Assembly (NCBI RefSeq): GCF_026151205.1
Contig: NC_087081.1
Location: 4,707,246 to 4,771,245, forward strand
Direction: 5' to 3'
Source of the DNA: Bolinopsis microptera
Taxonomy: Eukaryota; Ctenophora; Tentaculata; Lobata; Bolinopsidae
Length of the DNA stretch: 64,000 bases
Part shown: piece after piece, positions 48,101-61,010 of the stretch
How the letters are laid out: the number at the start of each line of letters is the position of its first letter
Position numbering within the stretch: the first letter of the stretch is position 1
Program-made: the position numbers and the translations under genes
Notes under the pieces: generated by a model
The model's database searches: none
What the model was told of the DNA's origin: nothing
What the model saw: only the letters and a program-made list of their open reading frames with translations

Positions 48101-51100
48101 GCGTTTGTCCTCCCACATTTGCTGCAGCAAGCCCCGTTGGTGCAGTCAACGCAATATCAGTTGATTCATCGAAGAGGTTTTTTTGCACCCAAAGATACCC
48201 TTGAAGAGCTTTTATCAAATAAGATTTTCCTGTTCCGCCAAACCCACTTACATATAAATTGAGAGGTCGACTGCACTCCTTACCCGTGCATTCTTTGTCC
48301 CTGTGTCGAACCATATGCTCAATATGTTTGGTGACTTTGACGTACACTCTTTTTTGATCTTCGTTCAATGTTTTGACGAACGATTCAAGTTCCCCATGAG
48401 ACTTTATTTCGCTTCTATCGTTGACTATCTCAAAATCTCGTAGGCCGGATCTAAGACCTTGATTTCCGAGATCGATGTCATCCTCAGCCTGTGAAGGAGT
48501 AGCTGTACCAGATGCTGCCATTTTTGCTTCTGCTTCCTTTTCCATCTTCTCTTTAGCCTTTTCAATATTGATCTTCTTGCTCGACATTTCCTTGAGCTGT
48601 GTAAAGTCCTCGACGGCATCAAAATACGCATCGCTGTATTTGTCGTGAGAGCTTGCGATGTCCGCTTCATCTCGCCAAGGCTTATAAAGAGATAACATGC
48701 TGTAATAAAACAGCTCAGGGTCAGTATTTAAGGAATAGTTGTGATGGTATATAACGGGTTCTTTCTTTCTCCGTTGAAGAGTTCGTATATATTTTCCATC
48801 TTCACTTTTGATCTTGATATACTTGTCCTCGTCTTTCTTTTCAAATTTTTCAGGTTTCCCTATCGCTTTTTCGTACTTAGAGACAAAGTCGTAGAGCGTC
48901 ATGCTTTCAAAATCCTTTGTTCGAGGCCTATTGGGATAAAAAACGTGTACCCAATCGTCAAAGAATAGATTAGTGCTGTCAGGCTTCTGATTCTGTAAGT
49001 CACTAAGGTTCCTCATAACCCTAGTCCTACGATCTGGAGTGGTGGATGGGAGCCACACAAAAGTCTCTGAGGATCTCCATAGTTCGCCACTGTTTTGAAG
49101 GATCCTGTCAGCTGCTTCATGTGCCCCCATCTCACGAGATTTGAGAAGCTGGAACGCAAACTTGGAAAGATTCTGATACGATGTTTTGGACAGATCTTTC
49201 AAGTCTGCTTCATCAATGTCTACAACACTCGTTTCTCCCTTAGTTATGTATTTGGTAACATACTGCGTGATCGAGTGACTGTCTTCCGCAAGGAATTGAA
49301 TGTCCATATTACCTTTCCAGAGGAAGGATAATATTGGGTTATAGTCATTTATCCTTCTTTCTTCTTCACTTCTTGGCAAATCATACAATCGTTGCTTCAT
49401 CTGCTTTGTTTTTCTTCCAATCACACTCGAGAGAACATCATGAAGGATGAATTTCTGTGATTTTGGTCTTGGGAACCCAAATCTACAGGCGACTTGCGTT
49501 TTTGAACTAGTTTTGTTGGCCTTTGAAGGATTTTTGGTCTTTTTAAATGTTCTTAAGCAATACGGTCTACACGAATGATTTTGGTAGCTACCCACTACAT
49601 CAAACAATGTTGCTTCATTCACTGGATCAGGGAGTTTGCAAGTGATGTGTTTTTGGATGAAGCTTGCAACCTCTGCATCAGAACTTTTGCCGATCAGGGG
49701 ACTTTTATCAATCCAAATAAATGTGTGAAAGTGAATAGTACCTCGAGATTGATATTCATGTCTCACAAAGTATGACTTGACTTTCCCCAAAGGTTCTGCA
49801 TCAATTATAAACTTTAAAAGAGCATCAAACTTTTTGTGGATGTAAGTTGATGTCAATACAGGGTCCTTATTCAGCAAAGCAGAAGGAGACAGGTCATCTA
49901 TATTAGGTATGTCACTGTTGACATCTTTTAAATGTTGAATTAGGTCCTCCCAGTCGTACTCATTGGGGCTAAATGTGGCGAAAAAGGTTGGGGGACCAAA
50001 CTTTTCAATTTGCGCTTTAAGTTTTGCGCGGGCACTTTCCCAATAAGCTTGTGTGTTCGGAACCAACCTCAATACTTTGTTTATTCTTTTCAATAATGCT
50101 GGATCTTTCATTTTGATTTTGTTGAGCAAAGTCGCTGCATCTAGGTGTCCCATGCCTTGTACATTTTTTAGCGTGGCGAAGATGCTAGAACGGATTTTTC
50201 TACGCTCATTCTCCCCTGCTAAGTGAAACAAATGCTGTACATTTCTTCGAGTTGGCCCATTGCTGGACATCAGTCTACACTTTTCGTATTGCAAGGGCTT
50301 CGCTTCTTCGCCTCTAAAACCCTTCCTTCCACCAACACCCCAGCTGAAGATCTCAGGAAAAGCCAGCAGGTCCAGCTTTGTGTCTGTCAGATCTACAGGA
50401 TCATCATCTAATCTCAACAACCTGTATAGATCATCCATTAACTCAGGATTATCGTCGAGGATATCCATACCAGTGACAGTGAATTCTTCGATTAAGTTCT
50501 TGTAGTCTTCCTCAGTCATCTCTTCCATCATTTTCTTAGACCCCTTTTTATCTCCATCATCTGATTTCACGTCCTCGAAGAAAATATTTGGACTTGAATA
50601 CTCCTCTGCTGCTGAAGAAATCTTGGCAGATGAACCTGAAGCTGATGTCATATCAGAGAAATCATCACTACTTTCTGTCCCGCCTCCAATTAAGTCGAGT
50701 GATTTCTCGCACTTGAAGCAGCACCCATGTAAAAGTGAGTTTGCCAATCGCTCAGAGTAGAAAACGTCTAAACTTTGGAATACACTGGGATCACAGTCTT
50801 CAAGATTTACGGGTTGATTCTTAGGTGACGGCTTTTTGTACTTCGCGAGTCTTTTAAAGGCTGCTATAGTTGCTTTGAGATGTTTCTTGCAATGTTGACA
50901 ATGGATGGACTTGACTAAAGCGATGCCAATATGGCGAAGAATATGGTCGCTATAGAACTTGTTTTTGGATCTTAAAGTGGACCTTTCTTTAGCAGAAATA
51001 TTTTCAGGGAAGTTCTCCGTGAGAAGCCTAGTTTCTTCCTTATCTTTCAAGCCGATAACCTCAGAACATTTCATTTCCTCTGCAGGTAATTCCAAATCCT

Positions 51101-54100
51101 CGAACCTCTTATCGAGGATATCCTGGCAGAGGGAAATATGGTGATCACACTTTATGCACATACCATCTCTACGTGACTCATTATCATTAGCATTTGCATA
51201 TAGCCCCTGTACTTCACAGTACGAGTCATACAAAGCTGTAGACCTTTTTTGTATTTTGAGTGTTAGAGATCGTGAGGGTTTCGTAAAGTGTGATATGCCT
51301 TTGCTTGACTTTTTCTCAACGTCCTCGTAGCATCCGTCACATAACTGCCTTTCCTCTTTCATAGAATCTAACAGGGACAAGGTTTTTACTTTTGTGCTAT
51401 AAAAAAATTTGGCTCCCCAGCTTGCTCTCAATTGATGGCTATTCGAAACTGCTTTTACGCTGCCTTTTGTGTTACGCCTAGCTTTCTTCTTGAGGGGATT
51501 TTCAGAGACTTTATTTAGGACACAGAAGGAGCACTTGTTGGTTTTGATCGAGTCATCTTCTGCAAGCAATGCTGATCTCATCTTTGCAAACGACGTTAGG
51601 ATCGCTTGGATGTGAAGCAGCTGGTAGCCTAGTGTGTTCTTTCCCAATCGCAACAGATTAATGACTCTATCTCTGTAATTTTTGACATCTTGATGGCAAC
51701 GAACGCAGAGGGAACCATTGCTGTTTAGCATCCTAGCCATATGCACCACACATTTTAGCGCAATCAACTTCCTCCTGCTGTTACTACTAGAGATATTTTT
51801 TATCCGGGCCATTTCTTCATTGCTGACTGTTGCAGAAAACTTCCATAAACTCTTATAGGAGGGATCTTCTTCGTCAAGACTCAATTCCATGTCTTTAAAG
51901 TCGACACTGGTCACGCTCTTGAACGGTTTTATATGACAATTACCGCCCTTATCTATGGTCTCATTCTCGTTGAAACTAATTTCACTGTCACATGATTGGC
52001 GTGGTTCCTCATCAACACTGATATCACTTTCCATGTCTGTTGAGTCATTGGGTAATTTAGCTGATTTTTTCAATGTACTACGAAGTGAAAATATGGAGCT
52101 ATTGCTTGAATTATCATCGTTGCTGCCGCTTTCCATTTCACATAAATTGTCAAGATATTCGTCATTTATATCGGCAACATCTTCTTTCTTTTCCGCAGGT
52201 AGCATTTCAGGCAATGACATGTCCATGTCTTCAGACGTGTAACTGTTCTTATGGCAAGCTCTCTTAGTAGACGGTTTGATACTCGAACCAGCGCTAGAAG
52301 TAGCAGAGGATGAATCGGAGGGATCTTGAGCTTTCTTATTGTCAGAGCAATCAAAGCTATCAAAGAAGTCTCTTGGAATCGCTCCCTCTCCATCTTCAAT
52401 ATCACTATCAACCTCACACATCATGTCAAGAATCTCACCCTTTGTTGGAACGTTTATTTTTTCATAAAGAGGGTTGTTCTTCACGAGCCATTTTATTGCC
52501 TTAATGACTTTCTCCACATTAATCAAAGATTGCCAAACCTTCCTGTTTTTGTTTGGCAGACCATGAAGGACAATAAAATTCTTTGGATTCAACAGTCCAT
52601 GAGGCACTCCTCCCGCTAATTGCTCAACGTTCGCCTGTATTGGGACCGGGATGTGGACACTAAATCCTTTGACTGCCGCCATTTTTTCATTGTTCGGCCG
52701 ATTTCCAACACTTGGTCCCAGCTTCAAAAACGTTTGGAACATTGAAATTTGTCGAATGAACATACACTCAAACTGGGACAAATCAGCTATTTCCATGGGA
52801 ACGATCCCTTCGTTCATCCCGTTCCTCACTGATATCCGTGGAACTTCCCCTTTGTCCATTTTAGTGTGACAGTAGTTGCAAATTCTTTTGCCCACCAACG
52901 TGTCAACATAAACACCTCCCATTTTAAGCCATTCATCTGACTGCAGATAGTGGAGAAGAAGCATGTATTCTGAGTTGACGATGTTCACCTTCTTCCATCG
53001 AGATGTTATGGTTTTGCATTTCTTAGGATCATCCTCAGTCAGCCTTCGACAAGAAATGCAAGGCACTGTATGGTTGGCGTTGACTGCAGTCAGGAATTCT
53101 AAATACTGTTTAGGAAAGTTTTCTTCCATAAACTGCTCATTAATGATTTGTTCCGGTCTCTCAACCTTGAATGTTTTTTCTGCAATCAGGGGTTCGTATT
53201 GCAGCAGTTTAATCAAATACTCGATATCCCCTGTTGCAGTTGCCGTATCCAAGTCTGACACAAATTGGTCGGCTGTTTTCATTTCATTGACAGTCTTATA
53301 GATAGATCGAGCATTTTTGGAGTGGACGCTCAATTGTCTCAGCAGAACTAAGTCACTTGAGCACTTGTTCTTCGCCTCCCTCCTTAAACAGATTTCGGGG
53401 TGATTACGCTGCTCGACTATCAAGCTGTAGATTTCATTTGCTTTGACATTGCCACACTTGTTTGACTCCTGAACGAAGGTTCTGGAATTTCTCACTTCTA
53501 AATTTTTGCATCTTGCCAAGAAGTCTTTGAAGCGAGTTACTGCAAAACCCCCAGCAGGAATGCAGTCGGTAGTACATCGTTCACTTTTTCTCGTTTCCTC
53601 TCTGCTCTTCTTTGAAGCCTTGTTGTAACGAAATGTGAATGGCTCCCCACTGAGAAAGCTGTACATAGGAAAGTAAGGTTCCGTACCTTTTCTGTGACAT
53701 TTATAGCCAAGGATGCTGTCATGGCGCTTCTCGTCAGTCTCAGATGTGTCCAACTTTTCTTTGTTGAGAAGCTGCTCCGATGTCAAGTTCAGCTTATGAC
53801 AACGGCCATATAAAACTTTGATCCACAGATCACGGCTGTTCAAAATTCTCCTCTGAAGCTGTGATGCGACAAAATTCTTTTTGTAATGGTTTGTTTTTCC
53901 TTTAAAATTGAGAGACGGGTACCATTTTTTAATGATGCTGTTGGTAAATTGATCATTCAAATGCTCCATCATCAATCGAATAACGGCATTTTTCCATGTC
54001 AGCCTGCTCTTTGACCTCATGAACGTTTTTGATTTGAAAGTTCCTCTTTTTGAAACATAGGGAAGATTGGGGAGGAAGACACTTTTTCTGAATCCCTTGA

Positions 54101-57100
54101 TCCTCTCCTTGTGTAACAGGAATTGCAATTTTTTATTGTTGCGGGTCATGTGCGTCCTTATCTGTTTCATGGCCTGCTTCCTTTTCAAGCAATAATCTAT
54201 GTCATCGTCAAAATCGTCCCCAAATTCTTCAAACAATCTGCTTCGGCGATACCGAGTTCTTCTAGACTGCGACAGTTTTTCTTTCTTCGAATCTTCATAA
54301 TCCTTCCGTTTTTGCCTGGTTTCTGGTTTTTGCCTAAAAATTCGGAGTCCTTCCTTATTTCGATCGATCACATGTGGGACTGATTTATATTTCTTAGCTG
54401 CTTTATGAAGTGCAGATCTGCCGGCGGGAGAAGAGTAGTACCTACTTTGTGCTTTGTTTAGTGCAGATCTGCCGCCGGGAGAAGAGTGGTACTGGCTTTT
54501 TGCTTTGTTTAGCACAGATTTGCCGCCGGGAGAAGAGTGGTACTTGCTTTTTGCTTTGTTTAGCGCAGATCTGCCACCGGGAGAAGAGTGGTAGCGAATG
54601 TTTCTTAATGCACGCTTCATTTTTCTTAGTAGATATTTTTCACTTTCCTTAGGATCTTGCTCTTCATCCATTAGGGATTCTTCATCCATTGTCATTCCAT
54701 CATCTGAAGGCGAACTTTGTATTTCACTTTCCTTAGCATCTTGCTTCTCATTCTTTAGGTATACTTCATCCATTGTTATTCCATCATCTGAAGGAAAACT
54801 TCGTCTTTCACTTTCCTTAGCATATTGCTCCTCATTCATTAGGTATTCTTCATCCTCTTTCATTCTATCATCTGAAGGCGAACTATTTCTTTCACTTTCC
54901 CTTTTGAAAGGCTGATCATCGCTCTGATTATCTTTGAACGAAGAATTCCTGCTGCTTTCAAGACTGTCTTCTTCGGGCAAATCTGAAATACAATGTACAA
55001 AAATATTTTCACATGAACTGTATAAAAAATATAATCGTTATTATTATTACGATTATAACAAACAGGCTGGTGAAAAGATTTGGTGCGAGTCTCAAATATA
55101 TTCATATTCTCGGGATCTAAGATAATAAAGTACCGACGCGTACATGTAGTAAGATATTTTGGCCTAACATACGACAGCTGTGCAGCGAGGCTAGCTATTC
55201 GCGCAGAAACTTATAAAATTCAAATAGCAATGTCATTGATAGCACCCTCCTGATCTAATCTATTTTTAATGAGTTTGTTTACCTTATAATCGCAAAATAT
55301 TAGATTAAGGCTAAATATCGTTACATGGAGGATTTACGTTCATATTGAGACTGTGAAATATGTAATAATTGACCGGATATTATAATTTAAGCTCAAACAA
55401 TATGCGTACGTAATTATTAAAAAATACGTACAGTGCGTACTTTTTGGCCAATGTGTTGATTATTTTTGTGTTTAGAAGTGGCATGTATTTCGAAAATGTG
55501 CAATGAAAATAACATTTCAAAGTGAAAGAAGGGAATTAGAATTAACAAATTGTGGAATATTTTGTGACGTTTATGATCGCATCATGCACGTTAAACTATA
55601 ATATTTAAAGTGCAGCTGTAGATTGAAAATAATAAATAAAACAAGTCGAAGCAGTCTCGAAGGTTACGAAAGCCTTCTAATGCCAGACATTGAGGATCAT
55701 AATACTAAATTATCAATAAGACCTGCGGACAGAAAGCTGTTCTTTCAAAAAATCAATACATTGTAAAAGTAATTATTACCTCAACTTATTAACACAACCC
55801 TTATAACATTTTCTTACCTTTTCTGTGTACGGAAGACTCAGAAGTTTGCTTTTTATATTTCCTTCCTATTCGTTTTCTCTTCGAATTTCTTTTGAAACTC
55901 TTTGTGAATTGTTTGTCTGTTCCTCCTCCACTAATGTCTTTGATGATTTCGCACTGGGAATGAAGTATAAGAAACCTCAAAATGAACCAAGTTGTCGTAT
56001 ATAAGAAGTTGGTCATGTAAATAATTATAATTAAGAGATTTAATTAAATTCACGACTAGACTTACTTTAGCTGCTTTCTTTCTTCTTTTTGCAGTCCTTT
56101 TTTCATGTTTTTCTTCTTCTTCGATAGATATCGATCTTTGTATGATTTCTATTTCGTCAAACTGCTTTAGTAATTGTATCTCTAACTGTAAAGCCTTAGC
56201 CTGCAAATTGTTCTTCATGTAATTCGTTACAATATCGATGTTTAAGTACCTTTTGATATATTTAATCGCTACACATCGTATACTAATTTATTTCTTTAGG
56301 AAGGAGTGCCAATTAGTCTGCATTGAATGCGCAATAAAAAGATTTAATCAAAAACATCACAATATTTCAAAAAATGAATTTTACAAACTTTTCGTTTTTC
56401 TTCTTTCTTTTTGTTTCGCTGAGCTCTTGTTTTTCTAATGGGTTTCTTTTTTGGTGCGACAGCTTCATCCCCTGTTGTCCTATTTTCGTATGAATGACAT
56501 TCTTCCTGCAATTTTGTACAATATCATAATTAATGTAAATATTATGTTGATATAACATATATTTGAAACAATTTTCTTCTGCGGGACAAATAATTATGTG
56601 GTATTGGTAAAGTGTCAATTTTATGCGACCTATAATGAATTTATGCTGCACAATTTTACAGCTAAATAAAAAGAAAATGTCAGATAATTAATTACAAGTC
56701 AGAGACAAACAGTTATGGATGCAAATAATTATAATCTTACATTTTTTGAATTGTTGCACAGCTCTTCTCCTAGGCCTAGTCTTTCGAATCCGTTGTGTAA
56801 ATTAATTCCAAATGATAGGGATTCTGTTCTGCATTGTCCATGTTTGTTTTTACTCACCTTAGCTTTATAAGCCTGCCAATGTTTCTCGTAATTGTATAGA
56901 AAGTAAAAAATAACTGATTGTAATTATTATTAATTTTAAGGAACTAATCGCACTTTGATAAGCTTTTTTTATATCAAAGTTAAGTTACAAACTTTTTGTT
57001 TTCTTTCTTTCTTCTTGAATCTCTGAGCTTGTGTTGTTTTACATTTAATGTTTTTCTGTTTCAGTACAAGAACTCCATCCCCGGTTGTCGTATTTTCACA

Positions 57101-58192
57101 TAGGTAATCCTTTTCCTGTAATTTTCATCGACTTAAAAAAGCTTTGTCTTATAATCTAAATCAACTCGAGAGTGACACTATTACTAATATATTTTGTGTT
57201 TTTGTCTACAGCAACCTGAATTTAATAAAAAAGGATCCGATAAAATGGGGTAATCATTGAATTAACAGTTTTACTCACCCTCTGGACATAACAATTTTCA
57301 GGAGCTTCAGAGGATGCCAACCCATAAATGAGTGTTGGATTTGAGACAACTTGACTCCAAAGTTCCTGTAAAACATGCTATTTATAAAACGTCTTCAAAT
57401 ATTTTTTCCGGAAATAAAATATTTATCCACAATACAGCCAATTAACCGTGCAACAACATGATAAAATAATTGTGATTTTGTCATTAAAAACCTGATTATG
57501 GGGTTTAGGTGCAAGTTCAGCTTTGATAAGTGGCGGAAATTCTTTTTCATAATTTTCAAGTATGTTTTCATTTTCACTCCCCTGAAAAATAATTATAATT
57601 AAACGGCCGATGTCACCTTTTCGAAAAAGTCTTAACTGATTTATACAAAGAGGTTGTAATAATTCAATTAATAATCAATATTACTGTCCATATTCTGAAA
57701 ATTGAGGAGCTTCTAATATATTTTTACGAGACCAAAATATATACAAAGATTTATATTTTATAACTATGGTCCCTTAAATTAACGAAAACTAATAAAATGA
57801 AAATTTATATAGTTGAGAGTTAACTCACCCAGCCTAAAACCACTGGAGTTTGTACTAGACAGTGTATACAGCTGCACTGCTCCCCATTATTTGTACCAAT
57901 ATTATGCGTAATGAATACCGTAACTCTCTAACATTGGAAATGGAATGTTGTATTATCAACTGCTATGCGTGAGTTTTGAGTAGTACTCAAGACTCAAATG
58001 ACTCAATGAGTACACTAGACACAAAGTTTGAACTATGTTTACTCAAAACTACAATTATTATACCTATATAATAAATGTCTGGTATGAAAATAAAACGATG
58101 CATTATTCTGTCGATATGATTATAATTGGACATACCTGGATTTTTATTCTCTCTGACCAGGCCGTTATAAGTTGAGCTCTGGGTCCTGACAT
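45160..58192 (-). CDS. Helitron Rep-helicase fused to a Ulp1-type cysteine peptidase (13 exons, one frameshift)
   Basis: Exons (5' to 3'): 58192-58136, 57927-57829, 57581-57492, 57365-57279, 57115-56993, 56872-56741, 56505-56389, 56200-56066, 55953-55818, 54982-46208, 46049-45911, 45632-45535, 45403-45160. Phases join throughout; about 3,410 residues if one base missing near 48103 is allowed for. Exon 1 starts MSGPRAQL after an upstream stop. Residues 1-325 are Lys/Glu-rich; 326-600 carry acidic and YHSSPGGRSALNKA repeats; then many CxxC pairs. Rep nuclease: IHFHTFIW (about 2077, HUH) and QYVTKYITKGE (about 2235, two Tyr). PIF1 helicase: GFGGTGKS (about 2573), LLVIDEISMV (2662), FGDLLQLPPV, GYALTIHKAQG (2966). 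The C-terminus is a C48 fold: DLWLTGSTI (about 3186), NHW (His 3285), HFDS (Asp 3302), IQRNGYDCGV (Gln 3356, Cys 3362). His-Asp 17 and Gln-Cys 6 residues apart equal the spacings in yeast Ulp1. Rep and helicase drive rolling-circle transposition; the peptidase may process SUMO or the polyprotein. Confidence 0.85.
45697..45890. repeat. Intronic direct repeat with intervening insert
   Basis: Within the intron between the exons 46049-45911 and 45632-45535, TTCTCAGTTTAAATTGATTT occurs twice about 157 bases apart, each followed by TATAT-rich sequence. Between them lies a GC-richer block with a C-run and GGTTCAATCCC, perhaps a small inserted repeat. Confidence 0.5.
48098..48111 (-). other. Single-base deletion in helicase motif Ia region
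   Basis: Upstream frame reads APTGLAAANVGGQT and then degenerates; the other frame reads AHSLFSLPVEHGEK and continues through all later helicase motifs. One base is missing between Gln-Thr and Ala-His. It is either a real inactivating mutation or a sequencing error. Confidence 0.85.
54400..54615 (-). repeat. Four 51-bp coding repeats (YHSSPGGRSALNKAKSK)
   Basis: Four consecutive 17-residue units in the Helitron protein's N-terminal half, with one unit changed to YYSSPAGRSALHKAAKK. Small basic repeats of this kind occur near the N-terminus of Helitron-like proteins; they probably bind nucleic acid. Confidence 0.85.
54640..54920 (-). repeat. Three 84-bp acidic coding repeats
   Basis: About three units of 28 residues around SSPSDDGMTMDEESLMDEEQ, each with SPSDD and EEQ blocks separated by KESE. 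They form an acidic arm just before the basic repeats. Confidence 0.85.
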
Positions 58193-60865
58193 GTCAGCTA
58201 TTGCACGATGCAAATGTTATCCACTACATAAAATAAATTATTGGTTACTGAAAACCTCCTATTTTACATATTTAACAGTATACGGATGAAAAAAGAGGAC
58301 AACCCCTTATCATGTGTGATTTTACCGAATATTACGTTAACGGACATTATAAAATTCCAGAATAACTTTTTTCAATTTCACAAAAAAAAAGATGATCAAG
58401 GAAGCCGAAGAAAATAATGCCATAATGCGATTTAGCCAGAACTAGCACTTTGTAATAACTTGTTTCAGTGGATCCAATCATATCATTTAGGGCTAAGCCA
58501 ATCTCCAGTCGAGCTATAAGGTTTTTCTAAAAGTGCAAGGGCCCCCGATAATTAAACCAACTTAAAACATGCATTTCTGAACACTGACTCCGTATCACCA
58601 AACAGGACACAGGTTTAAAATGTTGTCTCGATCACGTGACATGACCGTATGAAATAATTTATTTGGAAAACTGAAAATGACTGACGCAAAGACTAAGATA
58701 ATCAAATCAATTAAATGAAATATAATGTATATTTTTATTTAAGGGTCGCAATAAAGCTTCAATAATATGATTTTGTTTCACATTTATGCCACGTAGAGGC
58801 AGACAAAGAAGGTGCCCGGTGTATGCGAAGCCGTAAAATTATTTGTGACTTTGACAGACACAAGGCCAAAAAATCATTACTTACAAGGGAAAATGAGCAA
58901 ACTAAATATTTCAAAGCTTTTATAACAAAGGACACAACTTGAAAAAATCTTTCCAAGACTGAAGCGAGAGGTGGGTTTTTATACTTTATGCTACAATCTG
59001 GTTTAATTAACTGCAGCCAGGAAACTCCCAGCAATTTACGTCACAATCGCGTCAGATATCATCATTAATTATATGACGACATTATTAAATTTTGTTCTTG
59101 TATCTTCATTCCTCACCATATATGGTTACTCAGTACTCTTGCTGTTACGCAATCCGTACTAAAAAATTAACACCATGGTCAATAGGGTTTCATTTTACAC
59201 GTTTAACAGACAACCCACGAGAATTCAACACTAGAACAGGTTATCTCTGACGTAGGTGAAAATTGTCAGGTGTGTTTTGTAAGTCGATAAGCAAAGGAAT
59301 TCAATTTGTTACAAATCAATTTACGTCATAGTTGTGAGAAACCATGAACGTCATAGTTCTCGTCAAAACCTTATGTTCTGTCACTTAGTAGACGTATTTC
59401 GAGTTGGGAAATTATGAAAGCGTGAACTCGACATTCTAGTTTTGGTTATCAATTAGCGTTTCCATCAGTTTCCAGTAACAGATTTCTGTCAAAAAGCTTA
59501 AAACAGTATTTGTCTACTATACCCATAATTATTGATTATGAGTTTTGGTAAACGATCAACTCTTTTTGTTTAATGTCAGGGTCAACTGATAACTTAATTA
59601 ATAAGCTATAAGTTAATAATTATAAGGATGCAATTTCAACGTTTTAAAATTGCCTTAAAACATTTCCTTGTGTTTGAGGTAGCATATCTGTCGATCATTG
59701 ACTGAATATGTCAATTTAAATTCATTCAAGTTGGTATTAAATTCATATAATATATTGTTTTACTGTTGTGGGAAAGTAGAATCTAAACGAAATCATGCAG
59801 GAGCAAAATTATCACCTTTCGCACGTGCAAACTTTGAGCAAACGTTTCGTGCGCATACAACATTGAATCACCGTAAATTTTTGCATAGTGGTATTTTATA
59901 TATAGTTTGATAAGCATGCAAAGTTTCAGAAGATTTCAAAAAGAACTTGGATCACAACGGGACTCCAAAGTTGATAAAAATCATGAAAATAACAATTTTC
60001 AGTGATTTTAGCAATTTTAAATCAATTTGGGCGTGACCCCACGTGTGCAACTTTTTTATTTTCAACTTTAAAACTAGCCTATAACACAATTTAGACCTTC
60101 AGGAAGCAAAATTGAGCTCCACAATCCAAGGGATGGCCCAACACCAGAGAATACTAATTCACAACTTTTGTGTTTTTATAATATTATTCTTCAAAAAAGC
60201 ACTAACTTAAATAGCGAATATCTTTATGAAGGAGCAAAGTAGGAAACTTTTCCGGTAGATTTTCAGAATGCCTAAACAATTATCTAAGATGAAAATGTCC
60301 TCAGATTTTGCATAAAATTACTCTTTAATGGTGTAAAATCGATCTTAAAAGTTGTTATTTTGTCAAAAAACAAGTTTTAAAAACACTTAATTTGATGACG
60401 TCATCAAGTGATGATAATGGCGTTAAATTATTTTAAATATAATGAAAACTAAAGTTAAACGATTATCTTTAAAACCTGTGGTTCGAGATGACTGTATCTT
60501 TTATACTTTTGAATCTACGGACACTTAAATGTAGGCTACAATTGACTGCCAAAGCGTCTATACAAAGCGTCTATACTATACTTCACGACAATCTGTTGTA
60601 AAACAGGGGTTCCAGGAAACCCACTTCCCGATACTCCTGAAACTTGAAATTTCATTTACACTCGATTTGGTCAACGTCTAGACACCCTGCAAAGTTTCAG
60701 ATCTCTTACTCATTTTTAACGTGGTTTTTAAGGCACCTGAATATGGCGATTTTGGGTTTTTTACCTAATTTCGTATAACATGCTGGCGCGTATTTTGCAC
60801 AAATTTCTTGAAATCCTCCAAATAACTATTTCTTATTCCTGTTATCTTTAACATCGAATTAGAAT
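58193..60865. other. Non-coding; possible Helitron 5' region
   Basis: Lies upstream of the Helitron gene start. No exon-like segment with splice phase was found. A minus-strand open frame at 58759-59034 has no recognisable motif. The stretch 59780-60780 is moderately GC-balanced and looks like repeat-derived DNA of unknown class. Confidence 0.4.
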
Positions 60866-61010
60866 GGGGGGTTAACAGTAAGGGGGGTAAATAGTAAAGG
60901 GGGTAAATAGTAAAGGGGGTAAATAGTAAAGGGGGTAAATAGTAAAGGGGGTAAATAGTAAAGGGGGTAAATAGTAAAGGGGGTAAATAGTAAAGGGGGT
61001 AAATAGTATT
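60866..61010. repeat. 16-bp G-rich tandem repeat
   Basis: GGGGGTAAATAGTAAA is repeated about eight times after an imperfect first unit. The four or more G-runs could form a quadruplex. Confidence 0.9.

Larger units (their letters stand above)
45130..58300 (-). mobile_element. Helitron (autonomous type), ends not defined
   Basis: The Rep-helicase gene defines a Helitron transcribed on the minus strand. The true termini (5' TC, 3' CTRR preceded by a hairpin, inserted between A and T) could not be fixed from one copy; the coordinates only enclose the gene. The upstream end may reach much further, possibly past the exons at 61.5-62.5 kb. Confidence 0.6.

Noticed and set aside
54860..54980. Helitron protein starting at 54980
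   Set aside because: That position is TTG, directly after a good acceptor at 54983; upstream exons join it in phase and lead to an ATG at 58192.
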